23,748 nt of DNA, taken from contig JAHFEP010000018.1 of NCBI GenBank assembly GCA_023248415.1, positions 1-23,748 of the forward strand. The letters run 5' to 3'. The notes below the pieces were generated by a model that saw nothing but the letters and a program-made list of their open reading frames with translations, ran no database searches and was not told the DNA's origin. The stretch comes from Nitrospirota bacterium. GTDB taxonomy: Bacteria; Nitrospirota; CAKKRA01; 9FT-COMBO-42-15. This document shows, piece after piece, positions 4,291-12,582 of this stretch. Each line of letters opens with the position of its first letter. Position 1 is the stretch's first letter. Made by a program: the position numbers and the translations under genes.

Positions 4291-6924
4291 ATGATTACCA
4301 CATTAATCAAAAAGGTTATAGGAACAAAGAATGACAGGGAGCTGAAGAGGATTCAGCCTCTTGTGGACAGGATTAATGCATTTGAGCCTTCAATAAGCGT
4401 CCTGCCCGACGAGCAGCTAAAGGCAAAGACAAATGAGTTTAAAAAGAGGCTTGAAGCAGGCGAGTTATTGGATGATATATTAATTGAGGCCTTTGCAGTG
4501 GTGCGTGAGGCTTCAAAGCGGGTTCTTAACATGCGGCACTTTGATGTCCAGCTTGTCGGCGGCATTGTCCTGCATGAGGGGAAGATTGCAGAGATGAAGA
4601 CAGGTGAAGGCAAGACCCTTGTTGCAACATTGCCTGTTTATCTTAATGCCCTGAGCGGCAAGGGTGTTCATGTAGTTACAGTAAATGACTATCTTGCAAA
4701 AAGGGACAGCCAGTGGATGGGAGAGATATACAGATTCCTTGGGCTTTCTGTAGGCATTATCCAGCACGATTTGGATGATGCAGAGAGACAGATAGCTTAC
4801 AGGAGCGATGTTACCTACGGGACAAATAATGAGTTTGGTTTTGATTATCTTAGGGACAACATGAAGTTTGACATCTCCCAGTATGTCCAGAGGGATATGA
4901 ACTATGCAATTGTTGACGAGGTTGACAGCATCCTGATTGATGAGGCAAGGACGCCTTTAATCATATCCGGACCAACTGAAGAATCTACAGATAAGTATTA
5001 CAAGATAGACAAGATAATCCCAAGATTAAAAAAAGAGACAGATTACACAATAGAAGAAAAGACAAGGAGTGTTGCGCTTACTGATATCGGCAATGAAAAG
5101 GTTGAGGAGATGCTCGGCCTCGGCAACCTTTATGATATATCTAATATAGAGCTTGTCCACCATGTTGTTCAGGCATTAAGGGCGCATACGCTTTTTAAAA
5201 GGGATGTGGATTATGTAGTTAAAGACGGCCAGGTTTTAATAGTTGATGAATTTACAGGCAGGCTTATGCCCGGAAGGCGCTGGAGCGACGGCCTGCATCA
5301 GGCTGTTGAGGCAAAAGAGGATGTTGAGATTGCAAATGAGAATCAGACACTGGCAACAATCACCTTCCAGAATTATTTCAGGCTTTATAATAAATTGGCA
5401 GGTATGACAGGAACTGCAGATACAGAGGCAGCAGAGTTTAATAAGATTTACAATTTGGATGTTATGGTGATTCCTCCGAATAAGCCGATGATAAGGACTG
5501 ATTATGCTGATGTTGTTTACAAGAGTGAAAAGGAAAAATTTAATGCCATTGCAGAAGAGATAGCAGGGCTTCATGAAAAGGGACAGCCGGTGTTGGTTGG
5601 CACAATATCTATTGAAAAATCTGAAAGGATCAGCGAGATGCTTCACAGAAGGGGTGTTAAACACTCTGTTTTGAATGCAAAATATCATGAAAAAGAGGCA
5701 GAGATAATAGCACAGGCAGGCCAAAAAGGGACTGTTACTATTGCAACAAATATGGCTGGCAGGGGAACAGATATACTTTTAGGCGGAAACCCTGATTTCT
5801 TGGCAAAAAGGATATTTGAAAAGAATTTAGAGGAGACACCATCAAATGAGAGGCAGAAGGTTTATGAGGAGATTAAAAATAAATGCGAGAATGAAAAGGG
5901 AGAGATAATAACATTAGGCGGCCTTCATATCCTTGGCACTGAAAGACACGAGGCCCGCAGAATAGATAATCAGTTAAGAGGCCGTTCCGGCAGGCAGGGC
6001 GACCCCGGCTCATCAAGGTTCTTTTTGTCATTAGAAGATGACCTTTTAAGGATATTCGGCTCAGACAGGATTGCAAGGATAATGGACAGGCTTGGCATGG
6101 AGGAAGATGTTCCAATTGAACACGGCATGGTTACAAGGGCGATTGAGAATGCACAGAAGAAGGTTGAGACGCACAATTTTGAGATAAGAAAACACCTCCT
6201 TGAATATGACGATGTTATGAATAAACAGCGTGAGGTGATATACGACCTGAGGCGGCAGGTTTTAACAGGAGAGAATCCAAAAGAATATCTCTTTGAGATA
6301 ACTGAGGAGATTGTGGACAGCCTCCTATCTGAATATTGCAGCAAGGAGATGCACAGGGAAGAATGGGATTTGAACGGCCTTGAGGATGCTGTTTTCAGGC
6401 AGTTTTCATTAGGTCTAAAAGAGAACGGCATTAAACTTGAAGAGCTGAATAATGATGAAGAGATTAGGGATGCTTTATTAAAAACTATTAAGGGGTATTA
6501 TGAAGGAAAGGAAAGGGAGTTTGGGTCCCAGATAAGACAGATTGAAAAGGCTGTTATGCTTAATGTAATTGATACCCAGTGGAAGGACCATCTTCTTGGC
6601 ATGGATTATTTAAAAGAGGGTATCGGCCTCCGCGGCTACGGCCAGAAAGACCCTCTTGTGGAGTATAAAAAAGAGGGTTATGAGATGTTCCTTGATATGA
6701 CAGACAGGATCAAGACAGAGACAGCAGACCGTCTCTTTAAGATTCAGGCAATAAAGGAAGAGGGTGTCAGGATGCAGATGCCAAAGCCCCAGAGGATGCT
6801 TTTCAGCCACGGTGACGCATCTTCTAAATCTGCCCCGGTTCAAAATAAGGACAAGAAGGTTGGCAGAAATGACCCATGCCCCTGCGGAAGCGGCAAGAAA
6901 TATAAAAGGTGCTGCGGAAAGTAA
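4291..6924 (+). CDS. secA: Protein translocase subunit SecA
   Basis: SecA is the ATPase motor that drives unfolded preproteins through SecYEG. The 877 residues contain all expected parts: Walker A MKTGEGKT at 102-109, Walker B DEVD at 209-212 with DEARTPLIISG following, the preprotein cross-linking region at about 220-370, the second helicase lobe with NMAGRGTDI and the arginine-finger region GRSGRQGDPGSS, and the helical scaffold and wing domains. The last residues CPCGSGKKYKRCC (C863, C865, C874, C875) form the zinc-binding SEC-C tail that contacts SecB or phospholipids. The start ATG is preceded by AAGGGG and GGGG stretches; an extended -10 promoter lies about 55 bases upstream. Length is normal for the family. 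Confidence 0.98.
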   Translation: MITTLIKKVIGTKNDRELKRIQPLVDRINAFEPSISVLPDEQLKAKTNEFKKRLEAGELLDDILIEAFAVVREASKRVLNMRHFDVQLVGGIVLHEGKIAEMKTGEGKTLVATLPVYLNALSGKGVHVVTVNDYLAKRDSQWMGEIYRFLGLSVGIIQHDLDDAERQIAYRSDVTYGTNNEFGFDYLRDNMKFDISQYVQRDMNYAIVDEVDSILIDEARTPLIISGPTEESTDKYYKIDKIIPRLKKETDYTIEEKTRSVALTDIGNEKVEEMLGLGNLYDISNIELVHHVVQALRAHTLFKRDVDYVVKDGQVLIVDEFTGRLMPGRRWSDGLHQAVEAKEDVEIANENQTLATITFQNYFRLYNKLAGMTGTADTEAAEFNKIYNLDVMVIPPNKPMIRTDYADVVYKSEKEKFNAIAEEIAGLHEKGQPVLVGTISIEKSERISEMLHRRGVKHSVLNAKYHEKEAEIIAQAGQKGTVTIATNMAGRGTDILLGGNPDFLAKRIFEKNLEETPSNERQKVYEEIKNKCENEKGEIITLGGLHILGTERHEARRIDNQLRGRSGRQGDPGSSRFFLSLEDDLLRIFGSDRIARIMDRLGMEEDVPIEHGMVTRAIENAQKKVETHNFEIRKHLLEYDDVMNKQREVIYDLRRQVLTGENPKEYLFEITEEIVDSLLSEYCSKEMHREEWDLNGLEDAVFRQFSLGLKENGIKLEELNNDEEIRDALLKTIKGYYEGKEREFGSQIRQIEKAVMLNVIDTQWKDHLLGMDYLKEGIGLRGYGQKDPLVEYKKEGYEMFLDMTDRIKTETADRLFKIQAIKEEGVRMQMPKPQRMLFSHGDASSKSAPVQNKDKKVGRNDPCPCGSGKKYKRCCGK

Positions 6925-6936
6925 CGGAGGTTCTGA

Positions 6937-7752
6937 TTGCTGAAGGTTGCTGGGATACAATTAAGCTGCAAAAGGGATAAGGATGCAAACCTAAAAAAGG
7001 CATTAGAGCTTTTAGATATAGCAGTTGACAGAGGGGCAAAGATAGCCGCCTTTCCAGAATTATTTAATCTGCACTGGTTTCCTGCTGCAAAGGATGAGGC
7101 AAATTTTGCGCTTGCAGAGGATGAAAACAGTGATACGCTAAACACCCTGAAAAAGATTGCAGCAAGGAACAAGATGGTTATAATCTGTCCTGTTTTTGAA
7201 AAGGGGGATGACGGCGATTATTATAATACTGCCTTTATAATAAATAGCGACGGAACAATTCTTGGGAAATACCGCAAAGTTCATATTCCTATGATTCCGC
7301 ACTGGGAGGAAAAATTTTATTTTAAGGCAGGAGATGCAGGATTTCCAGTTTTTAAGACCTCATGCTGCAATATCGGCATCCAGATATGCTGGGACAATTT
7401 TTTCCCGGAAGGGACAAGGATACTCGCTCTAAAGGGCGCAGAGATAATATTCTCTCCAACTGCTGCTGCCTATGCCTCATCTGTCAGATGGGCTAAGGTC
7501 ATCTCAGCCAATGCCATTTCAAATAATGTCTACATATTTAGAATAAACAGGGTAGGCAAAGAGGAACATCAGCATTTTTATGGAAAGAGCTTCTGTGCAG
7601 ACCCGAATGGTGAGTTTATAGCAGGCCCTGCAGGTTCCCGCGATTCAGTAATTATTGCAGATATCAACCTTGATGAGATAAAAGAGGCAAGAAAAGTCTG
7701 GCCCTTTTTTAAAGACAGAAGGCCGGATGCATATAGCGGCCTCCTGGAATAA
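6937..7752 (+). CDS. Carbon-nitrogen hydrolase, N-carbamoylputrescine amidase-like
   Basis: A 271-residue member of the nitrilase superfamily. The catalytic triad is E41 (AAFPELF), K114 (KYRKVHIP) and C151 (IQICWDNFFPEG). The CWD-FPEG context around the cysteine and the GAEIIFSPTAA stretch resemble N-carbamoylputrescine amidohydrolase (AguB) of the agmatine-to-putrescine route, but other amidases share them and no agmatine deiminase gene is nearby, so the substrate is inferred. The start is TTG 6937 with GGAGG 6 bases upstream; no ATG exists near the conserved N-terminus LKVAGIQ. It follows secA after 12 bases and is probably cotranscribed. It is a little shorter than typical AguB proteins. 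Confidence 0.85.
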   Translation: MLKVAGIQLSCKRDKDANLKKALELLDIAVDRGAKIAAFPELFNLHWFPAAKDEANFALAEDENSDTLNTLKKIAARNKMVIICPVFEKGDDGDYYNTAFIINSDGTILGKYRKVHIPMIPHWEEKFYFKAGDAGFPVFKTSCCNIGIQICWDNFFPEGTRILALKGAEIIFSPTAAAYASSVRWAKVISANAISNNVYIFRINRVGKEEHQHFYGKSFCADPNGEFIAGPAGSRDSVIIADINLDEIKEARKVWPFFKDRRPDAYSGLLE

Positions 7753-7757
7753 ACATT

Positions 7758-8843
7758 ATGAAGACTGAAGGCAGATTAACGCTTCTTAAAAATGAAAATA
7801 AAGGCTTAAGAGAATCGCTTCGGCATAAGGATAAAGAGCTCTCCTTTTTTATTGAGGTAGGAAAGGCCCTTACATCAACTCTAAAATTTAAAGAAATCTT
7901 AAAAATAATAATGGATAATGCCCAGAAGTTGGTTAAGTCAGAGGCGTGGTCAATATTGCTTGTTGACGAGAGGGCAAATGAGCTCTACTTTGAACTTGCC
8001 AAGGGCGAGAAGGTCGGCAAGATTAAGGATATCAGATTAAAGATGGGCGAGGGTGTTGCAGGATGGGTGGCAAAGAAAGGGATGCCGTTGATTGTCCCTG
8101 ATGTTTCTAAAGACAAAAGATTTTTTGCCGGGGTGGATAAAAAGACAAAATTCAAAACAAAATCCATTTTATGCGTTCCGATTATCAGCAAGAATAAGAC
8201 GCTCGGCGTGCTTGAGCTTATAAACAAAAAAGACGGCAACAGCTTTGAGCAGAAGGAGTTAGACCTTATGCTTAAATTGATTGACCATGCTGCAATAGCA
8301 ATTGAGCGCTCCATGCTTTATGAAAGGACTGCTGAGCTTGCTGTTACTGATGACCTTACAAAACTATTTAACTTCAGATTCCTTGACCAGCGGCTTGATG
8401 AGGAGATAAAAAAATGCAAGAAGGGCGGCGGCTCTGTTTCACTGATATTTCTGGACATGGACCACTTTAAATTAATAAACGATAATTACGGGCACCTTAT
8501 GGGGAGCAAGGCGCTGATAGAGGTTGCGCAGATTTTAATAAATACATTAAGGGATATAGACATAATAGCAAGGTACGGCGGTGATGAATTTGTTGTTGTC
8601 CTGCCTGATACATGCACAAAGACCACTTACCGCATAGCAAAGAGGATTCAGAACCTTATAAGAAAACACACCTTTCTAAGAGAGGATGGTTTAGCTGCAA
8701 GGCTTACTGCAAGCTTTGGCATATCTACATACCCTGTTCATGCAAATTCTAAATTAGCCCTGATCAGGCTTGCAGACCAGGCAATGTATAATGTTAAAAA
8801 CAGGACAAGGGATGATATCTGTATAGCTCAATCAGAGAAGTGA
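7758..8843 (+). CDS. GAF-GGDEF diguanylate cyclase
   Basis: A 361-residue soluble protein. Residues about 1-30 are a coiled coil, about 35-185 a GAF domain (EGVAGWVAKKGMPLIVPDVSKD, SILCVPII) and about 195-360 a GGDEF domain. The active site GGDEF is at 274-278 and the allosteric inhibition site RxxD at R265-D268, five residues before it, so the protein should make cyclic di-GMP from two GTP and be product-inhibited. No transmembrane segment is seen; a small ligand or redox signal on the GAF domain presumably controls it. The ATG lies 5 bases after the hydrolase stop with only a weak ribosome binding site. The next gene is an HD-GYP phosphodiesterase 7 bases downstream. Confidence 0.93.
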   Translation: MKTEGRLTLLKNENKGLRESLRHKDKELSFFIEVGKALTSTLKFKEILKIIMDNAQKLVKSEAWSILLVDERANELYFELAKGEKVGKIKDIRLKMGEGVAGWVAKKGMPLIVPDVSKDKRFFAGVDKKTKFKTKSILCVPIISKNKTLGVLELINKKDGNSFEQKELDLMLKLIDHAAIAIERSMLYERTAELAVTDDLTKLFNFRFLDQRLDEEIKKCKKGGGSVSLIFLDMDHFKLINDNYGHLMGSKALIEVAQILINTLRDIDIIARYGGDEFVVVLPDTCTKTTYRIAKRIQNLIRKHTFLREDGLAARLTASFGISTYPVHANSKLALIRLADQAMYNVKNRTRDDICIAQSEK

Positions 8844-8850
8844 GGTCTGT

Positions 8851-10572
8851 ATGGCAAATGGAAAGCTGACAACCATTGAAGGAAGGTTATCAGAAAAAGG
8901 GGGGCCACACCCTCTTCCAAAACAAAAAAGGCTTATTTATCTGCTGCTGACTGTTATGCTTTCAATGGCAGTTGTGCCGTTAGTGGTTACAGGCCTTAAT
9001 CTTATGAAGATAAATAAGGAGTTTCTGGAAAATGAACTTCTCCTTCTCCATACACAGTTGGCAAATGATACATCTGAAAAGGTGGCTATCCGCTTTGAAA
9101 ATATTGTGAATGAGCTTAAGATAATTGCCGAATCACAGGGGCTCGGTTTTTCCCTTGATATCTTTCAAAGAAGGCGGCTCCTTATATTCTATCTTGAAAG
9201 ATATCCTAACATCCTAAACATTGCAGTGCTTAATAAGGGCGGTAAAGAGGATGTTCAGGCCTACAGGACTATAATAAAGACAAATGATAAGGCCTCAATT
9301 AATGAAGAGCGGGATATTGGCGTAAAACGGGCGCTGCAGGGAGAGCTTTTTATTGGTGATAACCATGTCTCTTCTGATCTTCCTGAACCATTTCTTACAA
9401 TATACCTTCCCATTAAAAATGACATTGGCCAGATAACAAATATATTAAAGGCAGATATAAGCCTGAAAGACATTGCTGTCCCGATTGATATGGTGAGCAT
9501 AAGGAAGGACGGCTTTGCATATCTTGTAAATAGAAAGGGCGGGCTTATAATCCACAGGGATAAGCAAAGGGTGAAGGCTCAGGAGAATATGAGCGATATA
9601 GAGATAGTGGGGAAATATCTGGCGGTGGGCAAGACAGGAGGAGCAATACCTTTCAGGGATAAGGATGGAAAGGAGATGCTTGGCGCTTATGCAACTGTAA
9701 AGAATCTCGGCTGGGGCGTTATTGTTCAGGAGCCAAAGGCAGATGCATATCTTTCAGTGAGAACGATGACAAAGACTACAACCCTATGGGGGATATTAAC
9801 AATAATCCTTGCATCAATAATAGCTGTGTTCTTTTCAAATAGAATAAGCGTCCCTATACAGAAACTGGCAGAATCTTCCCTTTCAATAGCAAAAGGAAAT
9901 TTTAAAGAAAGGATAAATATACCTTCTAAAAACGAGATTGGCCAGCTTGCCAGCACCTTTAATTATATGGCTGAGAAATTAGATGAATACAGCCAGGATA
10001 TGCGCGACCTTTTTGTGAGCACCATAAAATCTCTTGCTGCTGCAATAGATGCCAAGGACCCGTATACGCACGGACATTCGGAAAGGGTTGCAGCAATAGC
10101 TACTATGATTGCAAAGGAGCTTGGCCTTTCTGCTCAGGAGGTAGAGATGATAAATATTGCTGCACTGCTTCATGATGTTGGCAAGATAGGCATTGAAGAC
10201 CACCTGCTGAGGGGAGCAATGATAACAGAAGACCAATATAATAATATTATAAAACAGCACCCGCAGTTAGGCGCAAGCATTATGGCGCCAATAAAGCAGT
10301 TGAAAAAGATTATACCAGGAGCAAAATATCATCATGAAAGATTTGATGGCAAGGGCTATCCTGACGGCCTGTCAGGAAAGGATATACCCTTAGTTGCCCG
10401 CATAATCGCGCTTGCAGATACTTATGATGCCATGACATCAGACAGGCCATATCAAAAGGCGATGAGCCAGAAAAGTGTTATAGAAAAGATTAAGGAATGG
10501 TCAGGCTCCCGCTTTGACCCGGAGATTGTTAAGGGATTTGTCTCTGCTTTGGAAAAGGAGAGGCCGATATAG
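8851..10572 (+). CDS. dCache-HAMP-HD-GYP cyclic di-GMP phosphodiesterase
   Basis: A 573-residue membrane receptor. The order is a cytoplasmic tail, TM1 at about 29-51, a periplasmic dCache sensor at about 52-305 (with GGLIIHRD and GWGVIVQEP repeats typical of Cache folds), TM2 at about 311-330, a HAMP linker at about 330-385, and an HD-GYP domain at about 395-570. H441-D442 (HDVGKIGI) and G502-Y503-P504 (FDGKGYPDGL) are the metal and signature motifs, with the DPYTHGHSERVA motif before them. Such enzymes degrade cyclic di-GMP, opposing the cyclase encoded 7 bases upstream. The ribosome binding site GAGGT overlaps the stop of the cyclase gene, which indicates translational coupling. Confidence 0.94.
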   Translation: MANGKLTTIEGRLSEKGGPHPLPKQKRLIYLLLTVMLSMAVVPLVVTGLNLMKINKEFLENELLLLHTQLANDTSEKVAIRFENIVNELKIIAESQGLGFSLDIFQRRRLLIFYLERYPNILNIAVLNKGGKEDVQAYRTIIKTNDKASINEERDIGVKRALQGELFIGDNHVSSDLPEPFLTIYLPIKNDIGQITNILKADISLKDIAVPIDMVSIRKDGFAYLVNRKGGLIIHRDKQRVKAQENMSDIEIVGKYLAVGKTGGAIPFRDKDGKEMLGAYATVKNLGWGVIVQEPKADAYLSVRTMTKTTTLWGILTIILASIIAVFFSNRISVPIQKLAESSLSIAKGNFKERINIPSKNEIGQLASTFNYMAEKLDEYSQDMRDLFVSTIKSLAAAIDAKDPYTHGHSERVAAIATMIAKELGLSAQEVEMINIAALLHDVGKIGIEDHLLRGAMITEDQYNNIIKQHPQLGASIMAPIKQLKKIIPGAKYHHERFDGKGYPDGLSGKDIPLVARIIALADTYDAMTSDRPYQKAMSQKSVIEKIKEWSGSRFDPEIVKGFVSALEKERPI

Positions 10573-10631
10573 TTTACAGCCCCCTGCGCCTGTTCATACC
10601 AGATAAACAGGGGATGAGCCTTAATTGAATA

Positions 10632-11945
10632 ATGGACGATAAGAATATAATACAGGACAAACGATGGAAAAGGATCTTCTGGAAGGTTGTCATTATTCCT
10701 CACAAGTTAATTGTGTTTACTTTAACTACCCTAACTATACTCATTTTTTTGGCTGCCTTCACCTTCTTAATATATAAATTTGAAAATCCCACAGAGGGCA
10801 ATTTTATGAATTATGTCCTGTCCATTCATTCAAAGATAAATTTTTCAGGAATAGAAAAAGAGAAGAAGGATGAACGTTTTGAGGTAAGATTCGCAAGGCT
10901 CTCCTTTTTCTCAGGACAGGTATCTGTAAGAAAAGAGGGGAGGCTCAGATGGGATACGGCAGTCAAGGATTTGCCGCTCGGCACAAGGGATATAATAAGA
11001 ACATATTCCAATTCCTATGCAGAGGTATCATTTGATGACGGCAATATTTTACAGATAAAGCCTGATTCATTGGTTGTAATAGGCAATCTGACAGAGGATG
11101 CATGGACAAAGGAGAAACACTCTTCAGTTAAATTGATGGAGAGTGATATTGAGGCTGATATTAAGAAGCCGGAGGTTATCGGTTCAAAGTTTAACATTGA
11201 AACGCCAAATGCTGTTGCAAGCATCAAAGACGAGGCAAAGATAGCAATAAAGGTAACTAATGAACAGACGAGCCAGATAAAGGTATTTTCAGGCTCTGTT
11301 GATGTTCAGGTCAGTGATGAGAATCTCAAGGTGAAGCCTGCAGAGGCAATAGAGATATCGCCAAATAAAGAGGTTGTTAAGATTAAGGACCTGCCTGAAG
11401 GCCCTGTCCTTTACACACCAGAGAATCAGAAGGAGTTTTTTTATAAAGGCATAGAGGATTCCGGGATTATCTTAAAGTGGGAGGGTGATAGTAAATCTGT
11501 AAAATATCATTTAGAGATAGCAAAGGATATACATTTTATTGATTTGCTGATAAGCAAGGATGATATTTTAGAGAAGAGTGTATATCTGCAGGAGATGCCG
11601 CAGGGCGCATATTATTGGCGTGTAAGGGGTGTTAATAAGGATGGATACAAGGGCGCAAGCAGCGACCTCAGGGCATTTAAAATAGTCTTTGATAATACCC
11701 CGCCGCGAATACTTATTGACAATATACTTATCCTTAACGAGAAAAACGGTGTTCTTCTTTATATAACAGGCGAGACAGAGCCGAATACAGAGCTGACAAT
11801 AAATGACAAAAAATTAAAGGCAGATGCTGCCGGCAGGTTTCGCGGTTTTTTAAAGGCAAAGGGCGATAAAGAGGTCTTAAGAATAGAGGCATTTGATATT
11901 GTAGGCAATAGAAGTTACCTTGAGAAGGTTGTTAGCGTTAAATAA
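10632..11945 (+). CDS. Membrane-anchored FecR-domain and Ig-like protein
   Basis: A 437-residue protein with one membrane segment at about 26-48 and a large, presumably periplasmic part. A FecR domain spans about 87-200 (FFSGQVSVRKEGRLRWDTA, YAEVSFDDGNILQIKPDS, SKFNIETPNAVASI). About 270-350 looks like a fibronectin-III or Ig-like fold (YHLEIAKD, GAYYWRVRGVNKDG), and about 355-437 another Ig-like domain (GETEPNTELTINDKK, GRFRGFLKAKG). This is not the FecIRA iron sensor itself: there is no sigma factor or TonB receptor nearby. Proteins of this plan often occur next to Cache/HD-GYP sensors in deltaproteobacteria-like genomes; a role as periplasmic scaffold or input for the HD-GYP receptor is inference. 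The start ATG has a weak ribosome binding site, and 59 bases separate it from the HD-GYP gene. Confidence 0.8.
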   Translation: MDDKNIIQDKRWKRIFWKVVIIPHKLIVFTLTTLTILIFLAAFTFLIYKFENPTEGNFMNYVLSIHSKINFSGIEKEKKDERFEVRFARLSFFSGQVSVRKEGRLRWDTAVKDLPLGTRDIIRTYSNSYAEVSFDDGNILQIKPDSLVVIGNLTEDAWTKEKHSSVKLMESDIEADIKKPEVIGSKFNIETPNAVASIKDEAKIAIKVTNEQTSQIKVFSGSVDVQVSDENLKVKPAEAIEISPNKEVVKIKDLPEGPVLYTPENQKEFFYKGIEDSGIILKWEGDSKSVKYHLEIAKDIHFIDLLISKDDILEKSVYLQEMPQGAYYWRVRGVNKDGYKGASSDLRAFKIVFDNTPPRILIDNILILNEKNGVLLYITGETEPNTELTINDKKLKADAAGRFRGFLKAKGDKEVLRIEAFDIVGNRSYLEKVVSVK

Positions 11946-12048
11946 GAGAAAACTAAAGAAAAACAATGATTTTCTGAGATAAATTCAAATATCCTTCCAA
12001 TTTCCACAATAATTAACTAAAACAGCTATTAATTCATGAAATTAAGGA

Positions 12049-12077
12049 TTGCCTTTTTCGTCAAATATATATATTAT
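12049..12077 (+). promoter_or_regulatory. groESL promoter
   Basis: A -35 TTGCCT (12049-12054), 17-base spacer and -10 TATTAT (12072-12077). The -10 abuts and overlaps the left arm of the CIRCE operator, so HrcA bound there should block RNA polymerase. The rest of the 300-base gap (11946-12048) shows nothing I can name. Confidence 0.65.
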
Positions 12078-12107
12078 TAGCACTCACTTGGAATGAGTGC
12101 TAATAAT
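12073..12107. promoter_or_regulatory. CIRCE operator (HrcA binding site)
   Basis: TTAGCACTC (12077-12085), nine bases, GAGTGCTAA (12095-12103): a perfect match to the CIRCE consensus. The symmetry continues outward four more bases on each side (ATTA/TAAT), giving 13-base arms. HrcA, encoded at 14463-15476, represses through this element and is released on heat stress when GroEL is titrated. Confidence 0.97.
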
Positions 12108-12112
12108 CAGAG

Positions 12113-12169
12113 ATAACAATAAATATAGGCCTTATAGGACATATAAGGCCTAATTTCATAAAAGGAGGT
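12113..12169 (+). repeat. Chaperone leader hairpin, copy 1
   Basis: A perfect hairpin with arms TAGGCCTTATA (12126-12136) and TATAAGGCCTA (12142-12152) and loop GGACA. It is followed after about 8 bases by AAAAGGAGGT. A 57-base block including flanks is nearly identical to 12520-12575. The good ribosome binding site here is about 90 bases from groES and does not serve it. Confidence 0.8.
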
Positions 12170-12206
12170 GAAGGTCTCAAGATGCAGGGCAAAGGGACTT
12201 ATATTA

Positions 12207-12221
12207 TATAGGTCTTATAGG
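12207..12221 (+). repeat. Half copy of the chaperone leader hairpin
   Basis: TATAGGTCTTATAGG equals the left arm and first loop bases of the hairpin at 12531-12561, but the right arm is missing. It is probably a truncated copy left in the groES leader. Confidence 0.55.
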
Positions 12222-12259
12222 TCAAAATCTTAATTAATTTATAGAAAGGAGAAATGTAT

Positions 12260-12523
12260 ATGAAGTTCAAACCGCTTGGCGAGAGGGTTTTTGTTAGTTA
12301 TGCAGAGGAATTGGAAAAAACAGCAGGGGGTATTTATATACCTGATGCTGCAAAGGAGAAGCCGCAAAAAGGAAAGGTAGAGGCTGTTGGCAAGGATGTC
12401 AAGAGCCTAAAGGCAGGGGATATGGTTCTCTTTGACAAATATTCAGGTTCTAAGATATCAATTGACAATGTTGAATACCTTATAGTCAAGGAAGAGGATA
12501 TATTAGGGGTATTTGAGAAATAA
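12260..12523 (+). CDS. groES: Co-chaperonin GroES
   Basis: GroES is the seven-subunit lid of the GroEL folding chamber. The 87 residues show the normal plan: MKFKPLGERVFV at the N-terminus, the mobile loop with GGIYIPDAAKEKPQKG that docks on GroEL, then GKVEAVGKDVKSLKAGDMVLFDKYSG and the C-terminal EYLIVKEEDILGV. I choose ATG 12260 rather than ATG 12254: GGAG at 12248-12251 is 8 bases from the former but only 2 from the latter, and the family begins MK-[FIL]-PL. It is the first gene of the CIRCE-controlled operon; groEL follows after 59 bases. Confidence 0.95.
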   Translation: MKFKPLGERVFVSYAEELEKTAGGIYIPDAAKEKPQKGKVEAVGKDVKSLKAGDMVLFDKYSGSKISIDNVEYLIVKEEDILGVFEK

Positions 12524-12575
12524 CAATAAATATAGGTCTTATAGGACATATAAGACCTATATCATAAAAGGAGGT
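12520..12575 (+). repeat. Chaperone leader hairpin, copy 2
   Basis: A perfect 13-base-pair hairpin, TATAGGTCTTATA (12531-12543) / TATAAGACCTATA (12549-12561), loop GGACA, followed by AAAAGGAGGT, here the true ribosome binding site of groEL. The block is a near-duplicate of 12113-12169. Within the stem one C-G pair of copy 1 is T-A here, so pairing is kept. The block begins at the groES stop codon. Confidence 0.85.
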
Positions 12576-12582
12576 TTTAATA

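Noticed and set aside
4353..6960. Long minus-strand open frames opposite secA
   Set aside because: They are cysteine/serine/leucine-rich shadows of the secA codons with no ribosome binding sites or recognisable domains.
11946..12048. Terminator for the FecR gene
   Set aside because: The only candidate (GAAAA..TTTTC at about 11947-11976) is short and AT-only, without a GC stem.
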